Of a stretch of DNA of 48,817 nucleotides, positions 42,557 to 48,817 are shown one piece after another (positions within the stretch are counted from its first letter, which is position 1; every line of letters starts with the position of its first letter). The DNA is from Oscillospiraceae bacterium (lineage in GTDB: Bacteria > Bacillota > Clostridia > Oscillospirales > Acutalibacteraceae): contig SVPY01000020.1 of NCBI GenBank assembly GCA_015065615.1, positions 1 to 48,817 on the forward strand, written 5' to 3'. The translations under genes and the position numbers were made by a program. Below the pieces are notes generated by a model, which was not told the origin of the DNA, ran no database searches, and saw only the letters and a program-made list of their open reading frames with translations.

Positions 42557-43309
42557 TTATAATACTTTTCCGTAAATTTTCGCAAGTGATAAATTGCTGT
42601 AGCTTCTGTCCTCGCTTACGTCCTTTATAAGCTTAATAAAGGGAGGTAAGCAAACCTCTTCATCCTCGCTTTTAAGTTCAATTTCAATGTAGGCTTTATC
42701 CTGCCAGAATGGGAATATATCTATTTCAAAATATTTATTTTCGTACATCAGGCAGTATCTTGTTTTACTGAGCTGAATTTTTTCCGCGTTCTCTTCGTTT
42801 AAATAGCTTATATATTCTTCTTCGGTTATAATTTTCTCTTCTTCAACTCTTTTAAAACCGCCGATAAGCCTTTTTACAGTGTGGAAACAGGTAAAGAAGC
42901 CCGAAGACCCGCGTTTTCGCACTCTGTATTTTTCACCGTTTTGAGGTTCAATATAGGTCTGAGTAATCATAACCGCTTTGCAGTTTTCTAAGCTTTCAAG
43001 ATAATTTAAGTCGGGATATTCTATAAGATATTTTCGCTCTATTTCCAAAGGAACAGGAATACCGAGTAAAAATTTAACTTCCTCCAAAAGCTCCTTTTCA
43101 TCAGCGCACACTCTTAAATGGGGCGTACCTACCCAGCCGTTTATAACACTTTCGTCCTCAGTTCCGAGAATAAAAACACCCTCGTAAGTATCCCTTTCCT
43201 TTATTTCGGGAACAAAATATTCTTTAAATATAATATTACCGTATTTATTAAGTTCATTTAAAGCCAATGTGCATTTGCTGTCTTTATTTTTATACAAAAT
43301 GAGTATCAC
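42557..43309 (-). CDS. CYTH domain protein (triphosphate tunnel metalloenzyme) with N-terminal extension
   Basis: The C-terminal domain (from about residue 86) is a CYTH/triphosphate tunnel metalloenzyme. ExExK is at 89-93 (EIERK). It also has the basic strands YRVRKRG and TVKRLIGG, the acidic EEEKIITEEEY segment, and DIFPFWQDKAYIEIEL near the end. Members hydrolyse inorganic triphosphate or thiamine triphosphate, or act as class IV adenylate cyclases; the substrate cannot be read here. The first 85 residues form an extra domain I do not recognise. GTG start with AAAGGAGTGA upstream. Stop and start overlap with the CCA enzyme suggests one operon. Confidence 0.8.
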   Translation of the reverse strand: MILILYKNKDSKCTLALNELNKYGNIIFKEYFVPEIKERDTYEGVFILGTEDESVINGWVGTPHLRVCADEKELLEEVKFLLGIPVPLEIERKYLIEYPDLNYLESLENCKAVMITQTYIEPQNGEKYRVRKRGSSGFFTCFHTVKRLIGGFKRVEEEKIITEEEYISYLNEENAEKIQLSKTRYCLMYENKYFEIDIFPFWQDKAYIEIELKSEDEEVCLPPFIKLIKDVSEDRSYSNLSLAKIYGKVL

Positions 43310-43331
43310 AAAATCACTCCTTTATTTTATT

Positions 43332-43360
43332 ATTATATACCGCCGATTTCCTTTTGTAAA
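43332..43360 (-). promoter_or_regulatory. Promoter of CYTH-cca operon
   Basis: Minus strand TTTACA (43355-43360), 17-base spacer and TATAAT (43332-43337). Confidence 0.78.
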
Positions 43361-43414
43361 CCGAACTATATATAAAACTGAACCGTTTTTCATATAGGAT
43401 GCTGATTTTTGCAC

Positions 43415-43443
43415 TTGTGAATATTCTAAAATTATAATATAAT
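43415..43443 (+). promoter_or_regulatory. Promoter of the clan-D-like glycosidase gene
   Basis: TTGTGA (43415-43420), 17-base spacer and TATAAT (43438-43443). Confidence 0.7.
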
Positions 43444-43478
43444 TTAATTATAAAGATTATAAGGAGGCAAATTAAATA

Positions 43479-45152
43479 ATGTATACTTTTGCATTAAAAA
43501 GCGGCGCAAAAATCAATATTTACGCAAACTCTTTTAACGTTGAAAATAACGGCACAATATATTTTTCTTTCCCTGTAAACACAGCTGTAACTACTTTAGG
43601 AAAAAAAGATAAGGATGAAGCATTATCTATTCCCGAAATACATAATAAAGATTCTTACACTGAAATAATCTGGCACACAAAAAGCACACTTTGGGAAGAG
43701 AAAACCTATATACTCGAAATTCACCCCGACGGCTTTTACTACAGAATTAAAGTCAAGGGCGAAGGCAAAATAGAGGATATCGATTACTTTATAAATAATA
43801 ATAAACCTATTAGAGGTACCGATTTTGCTACCGAAGGTTTTTCAATCCCTGAAGCCTTTATGACCGACTTTAACGGTATGTGCCGCAAAATGGACGGTGA
43901 CGGCAATATTTCCTACGGCTATTTTCAGGTACCGAGCTTCGTTTATCCCTTCTTTACAAAGGATATGAATACCTTTATCGGTATAGGTGTGGTTGCAGGC
44001 GAAGGTCAGTATAAGTTTAACCGATTCAGATATATGTATCTCGAGGATGAAGATCAGTGTTATTTCAAACTTCCTTTAGACGGCAGAACGGAAGTAAAGG
44101 GCGAGTGGGAAAGCCAGGGTATCTGGTGCGATATCGGTGAAGGCTACAAAGAAGTAATAGGTAAATATTCTTCATTCCTTTATAATCACGGTTTCTGTAA
44201 TATAGGCAATAAAGAAAAACCCCGCTGGTGGCAGGGTCCCATTTACTGTGGTTGGGGAGACCAGTGCGAGGAAAGCGCCCGCAAGTTTGATGATACCGAA
44301 AAAGCTCAGGATTTTGCAAATCAGGAATTCTACGAGAAATTAAGCGACCGCCTTGATGAACTGGAGCTTAAGCCCACTATGCTTATCATCGACGATAAAT
44401 GGCAGAAAAATCACGGCAGCCTCGAAGTAGACGAAGCAAAGTGGCCCGATTTACGTAAATTTGCAGATGATCAGCACAAAAAGGGCAGAAGAGTTATTTT
44501 ATGGGTAAGAGCCTGGCACAACGAGGGCGTTGATTTAGACGAATGTATGATGTACGAAAGAATCCCCTACGCTGCCGACCCCACAAATCCCAAATATCAG
44601 GAAAGAATGTATAAAACAGTTCATAAGCTCCTTTCAAGCGACGAAGGCTGCTATAACTGCGACGGCTTCAAGCTGGACTTCATAAACAACATATTTATGC
44701 ACCCCGCAGTAAGATTTTATGATAACAGCCTCTACGGTGTTGAAGTATTCAAAAAGCTTATCACACTCTTCCACGATGCCGCTAAAAAAGCAAAACCCGA
44801 TGCACTTATAAATAACAGTATCGTAAATCCCTATTTCAGCGAAGTTACCGACCATATAAGACTCAACGACTATAACAGACGTTTTGTAAGCGATGAGTTC
44901 CGTGTTATGAAATATAGGGCAGATATCGCATCCGCTTCTCAGCCTCTTACCTTAATCGATACCGACTCCGCCTCCTATATCTATAAGGATGAAGCTATGG
45001 ATTATATTTTAAATTCCTATAAGCTTGGTGTTCCCGATATCTATATGCTTGACCCCTCTGTTAATTTCACATTCACCGACGATGAGCAGAAGCAAATCAA
45101 GGCAATGTGGGATGCTTACTCAGAGAGAATCGATAAGGAGTACGGTATTTAA
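43479..45152 (+). CDS. TIM-barrel glycosidase, GH36/GH31-like (clan GH-D type)
   Basis: Probable alpha-glycosidase. An N-terminal beta-sandwich (about residues 1-225) precedes a TIM barrel beginning at WWQGPIYCGWGDQ. Strand motifs are PTMLIIDDKWQ, RRVILWVRAWH and DGFKLDFI, with Asp400 the likely nucleophile in FKLDF. Asp464 in RLNDYNRR is a candidate acid/base, followed by LTLIDTDSASYI. The arrangement fits alpha-galactosidase-like clan D enzymes (GH36, GH31 relatives). No signal peptide, so cytoplasmic. At 557 residues it lacks the large C-terminal extensions of many GH31 enzymes. It has its own promoter and terminator. Family assignment at the GH level is tentative. Confidence 0.7.
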   Translation: MYTFALKSGAKINIYANSFNVENNGTIYFSFPVNTAVTTLGKKDKDEALSIPEIHNKDSYTEIIWHTKSTLWEEKTYILEIHPDGFYYRIKVKGEGKIEDIDYFINNNKPIRGTDFATEGFSIPEAFMTDFNGMCRKMDGDGNISYGYFQVPSFVYPFFTKDMNTFIGIGVVAGEGQYKFNRFRYMYLEDEDQCYFKLPLDGRTEVKGEWESQGIWCDIGEGYKEVIGKYSSFLYNHGFCNIGNKEKPRWWQGPIYCGWGDQCEESARKFDDTEKAQDFANQEFYEKLSDRLDELELKPTMLIIDDKWQKNHGSLEVDEAKWPDLRKFADDQHKKGRRVILWVRAWHNEGVDLDECMMYERIPYAADPTNPKYQERMYKTVHKLLSSDEGCYNCDGFKLDFINNIFMHPAVRFYDNSLYGVEVFKKLITLFHDAAKKAKPDALINNSIVNPYFSEVTDHIRLNDYNRRFVSDEFRVMKYRADIASASQPLTLIDTDSASYIYKDEAMDYILNSYKLGVPDIYMLDPSVNFTFTDDEQKQIKAMWDAYSERIDKEYGI

Positions 45153-45249
45153 GCGATTTGTTATTTAGCTTTAATTTACATTTTTTAAATAAATTAGCTC
45201 AGTTAACCTTAAACTGTAAACCGTGACTGCGTCCTAAAAAAATATAACT

Positions 45250-45287
45250 CCCGGGGGAGACCTGAATTCTCTCTCGGGTGTTTTATT
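45250..45287 (+). terminator. Terminator after the clan-D-like glycosidase gene
   Basis: CCCGGGGGAGA (45250-45260) pairs with TCTCTCTCGGG (45268-45278) using two G-T pairs, followed by TGTTTTATTT. The rest of 45153-45436 is AT-rich with no gene. Confidence 0.75.
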
Positions 45288-45436
45288 TAAGCATTCGGTT
45301 TCGGTACCTGTTTTACTTTTTACCGTTTATTTTGTTATATTTCTTGCTTCTTTCATTTGTTATTTTATAGTTTTATAGTAAATATTCACATTTTTTACAA
45401 ATTATTTTTATTTAATAAAAATTTTTCAAAAAAAGC

Positions 45437-45465
45437 TTGACAAATTTCGTTTCATTGTATATAAT
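45437..45465 (+). promoter_or_regulatory. Consensus promoter of tRNA-Trp
   Basis: TTGACA (45437-45442), 17-base spacer and TATAAT (45460-45465), a perfect consensus placed about 24 bases before the tRNA, as expected for a stable RNA gene. Confidence 0.9.
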
Positions 45466-45488
45466 CTCTAATGTTCCCAAAAGAACAT

Positions 45489-45564
45489 AGGGGTATAGCT
45501 CAGCTGGTAGAGCAGTGGTCTCCAAAACCACGTGCCGTGAGTTCGATTCTTACTGCCCCTGCCA
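45489..45564 (+). tRNA. tRNA-Trp (anticodon CCA)
   Basis: Complete 76-base cloverleaf. Acceptor arm AGGGGTA/TGCCCCT, D-arm GCTC...GAGC, anticodon arm GTGGT-CTCCAAA-ACCAC with anticodon CCA, T-arm GTGAG-TTCGATT-CTTAC. Discriminator G at 45561 and an encoded CCA at 45562-45564. It stands alone with its own promoter and terminator. Confidence 0.97.
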
Positions 45565-45565
45565 G

Positions 45566-45599
45566 AAAAAACCGACAAGTTTCGACTTGTCGGTTTTTT
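45566..45599 (+). terminator. Terminator after tRNA-Trp
   Basis: Perfect stem AAAAAACCGACAAGT/ACTTGTCGGTTTTTT (45566-45580, 45585-45599) with a TTCG loop. It begins two bases after the tRNA CCA end. Confidence 0.93.
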
Positions 45600-45607
45600 C
45601 AACTAAA

Positions 45608-45832
45608 TCCACCCTTACAGGTGGGTGAAATATTGCTTCGCAATGTGAAATTCTCGCTTCGCTGATTTATTTTTGCAAACATCGCATCACTGCGAGTAAA
45701 ACGAGCTGCATCACTATGCCATTGGCATAACATCACATCGGCGTCTGCCGATGCTTCACTAAAATTTAAACCAGATTTCAAAATTAGCTAAGTAAATTAT
45801 TTAACCGTGAGCACGGGCGAACGGTATCACTA
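45608..45832. repeat. Array of small hairpins separated by a constant linker
   Basis: No gene. Short, mutually different palindromes are separated by near-constant heptamers. CCACCC/GTGGG and ATTGC/GCAAT are followed by GTGAAAT-type linkers. Further on, ATGCC/GGCAT and CATCGGC/GCCGATG are separated by CATCACT, CATCACA and CTTCACT, which resemble the first linker read on the other strand. ACCGT/ACGGT (about 45804-45825) is followed by ATCACT. Layout is at 45608-45670, 45680-45760 and 45804-45832. This resembles intergenic hairpin arrays seen in other Clostridia (from memory). Confidence 0.6.
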
Positions 45833-45874
45833 AAAACAAAAGTTTAAATATAACAAAACAAATCCAGTTTATTC

Positions 45875-45902
45875 AAGCAACGCTTCGGCGGTGCTTTTTT
45901 AT
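45875..45902 (+). terminator. Orphan terminator-like hairpin after the hairpin array
   Basis: AAGCA-A-CGC pairs with GCG-G-TGCTT around a TTCG loop and is followed by six Ts. No gene ends just before it. Confidence 0.6.
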
Positions 45903-46016
45903 TTGCATTCATAAAACAAAAGTAAGATTTGTTAAAAACAGAGTAATATTAAAGCTTTAATGCATTAGGTTTTTAAGCTATAATACGGTAAAATAATATA
46001 AAAAGGAAATGATATT

Positions 46017-46172
46017 TTGAACCCTGTTAATATTTATGAAAGCAAAATTACAATCCCTACATACCCTGAGTCCGAAAAAGACGAGCTGCCTATGTTTGCC
46101 GAAAACCGCGTTCACCAAAGAACAAGCGGCAGACCGTACCCAAATAAAGTGGTACTTTATTTCATAAAATAA
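46017..46172 (+). pseudogene. Remnant of a DUF5107-type protein gene (N-terminal 51 codons)
   Basis: A short frame with TTG start and AAAAGGAAATGATA ribosome site encodes 51 residues. Its first 45 (INIYESKITIPTYP-like start, then ELPMFAENRVHQRTSGRPYPNKV) match the very beginning of DUF5107 proteins, which run to about 1000 residues. The expected continuation is absent: the frame stops at TAA 46170-46172 and the promoter of nrdR begins right after. A TATAAT sits at 45979-45984 upstream. I read it as the retained head of a deleted gene. A functional 51-residue peptide cannot be excluded. The family match is by eye. Confidence 0.5.
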
Positions 46173-46175
46173 TTC

Positions 46176-46204
46176 TTGATTTTATTCTCTATTAGGTTTA
46201 TAAT
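46176..46204 (+). promoter_or_regulatory. Promoter of nrdR
   Basis: TTGATT (46176-46181), 17-base spacer and TATAAT (46199-46204). Confidence 0.78.
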
Positions 46205-46221
46205 ATATACTATATATTGGG
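46205..46221 (+). promoter_or_regulatory. Possible NrdR box at the nrdR transcription start
   Basis: TATACTATATATTGGGG contains CTATATAT, an exact match to the central CWATATWT of the NrdR operator consensus. It overlaps the expected +1. Only one box is seen; NrdR usually uses two. Confidence 0.4.
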
Positions 46222-46282
46222 GTTAAAGTTTTATTTAACCATAGAATAAATAAAGGGAAGCCGATAAGGCGCGGTGATTTTT

Positions 46283-46741
46283 ATGAAATGTCCGTATTGC
46301 GGTTATGAAGAAAGCAAAGTTATTGATTCACGTCCTACTGACGAAGGCGAGCGAATCCGCCGTCGCCGCGAATGTTTGAAGTGCACGAAGCGCTTTACAA
46401 CCTACGAAGTTATCGAAACAGTGCCTGTTGTTGTTATCAAAAAGGATAAATCCCGTGAAACCTTCGACAGAAACAAGCTTATGAACGGTTTGCTCCGTGC
46501 CTGCGAAAAACGTCCCGTTTCCATCGATACACTTGAGAAAATCGTTGATGAAATCGAAAATCTCCTTCAGAATTCTCTCGACCGCGAAGTTCCTTCACAC
46601 ATGATAGGTACGTACGCTATGGAGAAATTAAAAACTGTGGACGAAGTAGCTTACGTTCGTTTTGCTTCCGTTTACCGCCAGTTCAAGGATATAAACACCT
46701 TTATGGATGAGCTTAGCAAAATTATCCATTCAAAAAACTGA
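46283..46741 (+). CDS. nrdR: Transcriptional repressor NrdR
   Basis: Represses ribonucleotide reductase genes in response to ATP/dATP. The N-terminal zinc ribbon has Cys3, Cys6, Cys31 and Cys34, with the DNA-contact [11 protein letters not shown]. An ATP-cone domain follows from about residue 46 ([26 protein letters not shown]). At 152 residues it has the normal length. I chose ATG 46283 because MKCPYCG is the family's invariant start; the frame's GTG 46274 adds three residues. GGTGA lies just upstream. Confidence 0.95.
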   Translation: MKCPYCGYEESKVIDSRPTDEGERIRRRRECLKCTKRFTTYEVIETVPVVVIKKDKSRETFDRNKLMNGLLRACEKRPVSIDTLEKIVDEIENLLQNSLDREVPSHMIGTYAMEKLKTVDEVAYVRFASVYRQFKDINTFMDELSKIIHSKN

Positions 46742-46787
46742 CCGTCAAAATAAAATTTAAATTAAATTAAATTTATAAATAAAATTA

Positions 46788-46818
46788 AGCCGGCTTTCTT
46801 AACTAAAGTCGGTTTTTT
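46788..46818 (+). terminator. Terminator after nrdR
   Basis: AGCCGGCTTT (46788-46797) pairs with AAAGTCGGTT (46805-46814) using two G-T pairs, with a 7-base loop and a T-run. Confidence 0.8.
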
Positions 46819-46884
46819 CTTGTAAAAAAGCGCGTTTTGTTATATAATTAATATGTATAAATTTGTTTATTCGAAGGTGACTTT

Positions 46885-47583
46885 ATGAGAGCAGATACTT
46901 TTCTTGAAATATTCCGCGAGCTTGAGGATCTACTTGAAGAGAAATATTCAGGCAAAAAGCTTCATTACTCCAGCGTGGTGTTTGAATTTTTAAACAGCGA
47001 GGATAGTGCCCCCATAAGGGAGAAGCTTGACTTATGCCGTGAAATAAGAAACGTATTGACTCACAACTCAAAGCTCGGCGGTGAAAGTGTGGTAGAGCCC
47101 TCCGAAACAGTTCTCAATAACTTAAAAGAATGTATAGAATTTATTAAAAAGCCGCCTTTAGCGCTTACTTTTGCTACTCCTGCGGATATGATATTAAAAG
47201 CCAACCTCTCGGCAACCGTTCTTAAAACAATGAATAAAATGTATAAAAACGGCTTTTCCCACGTTCCCGTTATGGAAAACGGCTATTTCGTAGGCGTTTT
47301 CAGCACGGGTACCGTTTTTGAATATACGCTTAAAAATCCCGAAAATCCCATCAATTATAAAACTACTATACGTGATATCGATAAGGTGCTGGATTTATCC
47401 TCCCACAGTGAAAATTTCGTATTCGCCCAAAGAAATCTTTCCTCAATAGAAGCCAGAAAAATATTTGAAAGGGTAGTGGGGAAGAATAAGCGCGTTTCCA
47501 TTATTTTCATTACCGAAAACGGCAGAAAGTCAGAGCGGCTTTTAGGTCTTTTAACTCCCTGGGATTTAATGGGAGATAAGTAA
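46885..47583 (+). CDS. CBS domain-containing protein
   Basis: Cytoplasmic protein of 232 residues with a C-terminal CBS pair (about residues 95-230), which usually binds adenosine nucleotides or SAM. Visible CBS strands are FSHVPVMENGYFVGVFSTGTVFEY and VSIIFITENGRKSERLLGLLTPWDLMG. The N-terminal 90 residues form a helical domain (FLEIFRELEDLLEEKY..., EIRNVLTHN) that I do not recognise, though the RNxLTH pattern resembles HEPN-like or DUF4145-type helices. GAAGGTGA precedes the ATG. Single gene between nrdR and miaB; role unknown. Confidence 0.75.
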   Translation: MRADTFLEIFRELEDLLEEKYSGKKLHYSSVVFEFLNSEDSAPIREKLDLCREIRNVLTHNSKLGGESVVEPSETVLNNLKECIEFIKKPPLALTFATPADMILKANLSATVLKTMNKMYKNGFSHVPVMENGYFVGVFSTGTVFEYTLKNPENPINYKTTIRDIDKVLDLSSHSENFVFAQRNLSSIEARKIFERVVGKNKRVSIIFITENGRKSERLLGLLTPWDLMGDK

Positions 47584-47609
47584 AAATTATGTAAATTTCC
47601 CTATTTCTA

Positions 47610-47638
47610 TTGATAAAATCTTAAAAAAATGTTATTAT
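47610..47638 (+). promoter_or_regulatory. Promoter of miaB
   Basis: TTGATA (47610-47615), 17-base spacer and TATTAT (47633-47638), about 30 bases before the start. Confidence 0.7.
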
Positions 47639-47668
47639 AAGATGATTACGAAAAAAGGAGATATTATC

Positions 47669-48817
47669 TTGTACGATAATAAATTAGATTTAAATTTACA
47701 GGAAAGATATTACGCCGACGTAAAGGAAATAATGAAAATAAGATGTAAAGGCGAAAATCCTGTAGCACACGTCAGAACCTACGGCTGCCAGCAAAACGTT
47801 GCCGACAGCGAAAAAATAAAAGGTATGCTTAATAAAATGGGCTTTTCCTTCACGGAAAATGAGGAAGAGGCTGATTTTATCATTTTTAATACCTGCGCAG
47901 TACGTGAACACGCAGAGGACCGTGTATTCGGTAACGTAGGCGCTCTTAAAAACATAAAAAGAAAGAATTCCTCCGTTATAATCGCCGTTTGCGGCTGTAT
48001 GATGGAGCAGCGTCACGTAGCCGAAAGAATTAAAAAGAGCTTTCCCTTTGTTAATATCGTTTTCGGCACTCACGTCATTCACAGGCTTCCCGAAATGATA
48101 TACACCGCAATCACCGATTCCCACCGCGTTTTCCTTCACGGTAATGACGGCGACGAGGTTTTTGAGGGATTACCCATTAAGCGTGATAGCAAAAGTCACG
48201 CATGGCTTACCGTTATGTACGGCTGCAATAACTTCTGTTCCTACTGTATCGTTCCTTACGTAAGAGGCAGGGAGAAAAGCCGTAAAAGTGAGGATATTAT
48301 AAGAGAATTCAAAGAGCTTGTGGATGCAGGCTATAAGGAAATCACCTTACTGGGCCAGAACGTTAATTCCTACGGCAAGGGTCTTGAGGAGGATATAAAT
48401 TTCCCCAAGCTTTTAAAGATTCTGGATTCCTTCGAAGGCGATTACCGCATCAGATTTATGACGTCTCACCCTAAAGACGCCACACACGAAATGTTCGACG
48501 TTATCGCTAACAGTAAGCACATTTCCCACCACGTTCATCTTCCTTTCCAGTCGGGTAACGACAGAGTCTTAAAGGAAATGAACCGTATCTATAACCGCGA
48601 AAAATACCTCGATTTAATAAAATACGCAAAATCCGTTATTCCCGACCTTTCGCTTACCTCCGACGTTATCGTCGGTTTCCCCGGTGAAACATACGAGGAA
48701 TTCAAGGATACTTTAAGTTTAATCGAGGAAGTTGAGTTTACTTCCCTTTTCACATTTATTTTCTCCCCGAGAGTCGGTACCAAGGCAGAGAAAATGCCCG
48801 ACCCCGTTTCTTACGAT
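47669..48817 (+). CDS. miaB: tRNA-2-methylthio-N6-dimethylallyladenosine synthase MiaB (3'-truncated by window edge)
   Basis: Radical SAM methylthiotransferase modifying A37 of tRNAs reading UNN codons. The first 383 codons are present; full-length proteins have about 440-470. The N-terminal UPF0004 domain has its cluster cysteines in TYGCQQN, FNTCAVREHAEDRV and VCGCMMEQRH. The radical SAM CX3CX2C is Cys186, Cys190 and Cys193 in GCNNFCSYC, followed by VPYVRGREKSR and TLLGQNVNSYG. The C-terminal TRAM domain is cut off. TTG start with AAAAAAGGAG 8 bases upstream. Confidence 0.95.
   Translation, partial: MYDNKLDLNLQERYYADVKEIMKIRCKGENPVAHVRTYGCQQNVADSEKIKGMLNKMGFSFTENEEEADFIIFNTCAVREHAEDRVFGNVGALKNIKRKNSSVIIAVCGCMMEQRHVAERIKKSFPFVNIVFGTHVIHRLPEMIYTAITDSHRVFLHGNDGDEVFEGLPIKRDSKSHAWLTVMYGCNNFCSYCIVPYVRGREKSRKSEDIIREFKELVDAGYKEITLLGQNVNSYGKGLEEDINFPKLLKILDSFEGDYRIRFMTSHPKDATHEMFDVIANSKHISHHVHLPFQSGNDRVLKEMNRIYNREKYLDLIKYAKSVIPDLSLTSDVIVGFPGETYEEFKDTLSLIEEVEFTSLFTFIFSPRVGTKAEKMPDPVSYD

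Noticed and set aside
45471-45665. Plus-strand frame of 64 codons over the tRNA
   Set aside because: It runs through tRNA-Trp and its terminator; the product is translated tRNA sequence.
45608-45832. Possible CRISPR array
   Set aside because: The conserved units are only about 7 bases and the longer parts are variable palindromes. No cas gene is nearby.
47696-48139. Minus-strand frame of 147 codons
   Set aside because: It lies entirely antisense to miaB, whose motifs are unmistakable.

Overview
The window looks like chromosomal DNA from a strictly anaerobic, low-GC Firmicute, most likely a gut-type Clostridia of the Oscillospiraceae/Ruminococcaceae kind. The signs are the Firmicutes order gdpP-rplI-dnaB, clear Shine-Dalgarno sites with many TTG and GTG starts, an Rnf ferredoxin:NAD+ complex, LuxS, and several plant-polysaccharide enzymes. 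No phage, insertion sequence, plasmid or CRISPR gene was seen. The first and last genes (gdpP, miaB) are cut by the window ends.

Layout. (1) 1-7437, plus strand: housekeeping genes gdpP, rplI, dnaB, tilS, hpt and ftsH, closed by a terminator. (2) 7504-7870: gene-free DNA with strong palindromes. (3) 7942-12212: a divergent type IIA topoisomerase pair. (4) 12474-19438: a DUF4091/GH123-like glycosidase and secG, then a peptide and amino-acid operon of two M42 aminopeptidases, a GNAT protein, a methionine gamma-lyase-like PLP enzyme and an Asp/Glu racemase. (5) 19479-27297: a glycan island. An AraC regulator diverges from GH127 and GH43-like genes. These converge on a minus-strand unit of a GH78-like rhamnosidase, KDPG aldolase and KDG kinase. 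(6) 27396-35967, minus strand: rnfCDGEAB, then NusG-domain-II and Gx-transporter proteins (resembling EetA and EetB), a duplicated-domain lipoprotein and ApbE. Together these make a flavin-based electron-transfer locus driven by one strong promoter. (7) 36192-39363, minus: a calcium-type P-ATPase and luxS. (8) 39533-41119, plus: a protein that looks like a radical-SAM enzyme without its cluster cysteines, plus a TetR-type regulator. (9) 41155-45152: a CCA-adding enzyme with an odd cysteine run, a CYTH protein and a clan-D-like glycosidase. (10) 45489-48817: tRNA-Trp, an array of small hairpins, a DUF5107 gene remnant, nrdR, a CBS protein and the start of miaB.

How the parts fit. Glycosidases release sugars, with rhamnose, arabinose and uronate residues of pectin the likeliest source. 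KDG kinase and aldolase send 2-keto-3-deoxygluconate to pyruvate and glyceraldehyde-3-phosphate. Reduced ferredoxin from fermentation can be oxidised by Rnf to build an ion gradient. ApbE would attach FMN to RnfG, RnfD and perhaps the lipoprotein. The most unusual items are the duplicated lipoprotein with an AGCT motif, the enlarged three-repeat RnfG, the apparent radical-SAM pseudoenzyme with a palindrome upstream, the divergent topoisomerase with Ala at the quinolone-contact position, and the hairpin array after tRNA-Trp.

All assignments come from reading motifs and family resemblance. No database search was run.
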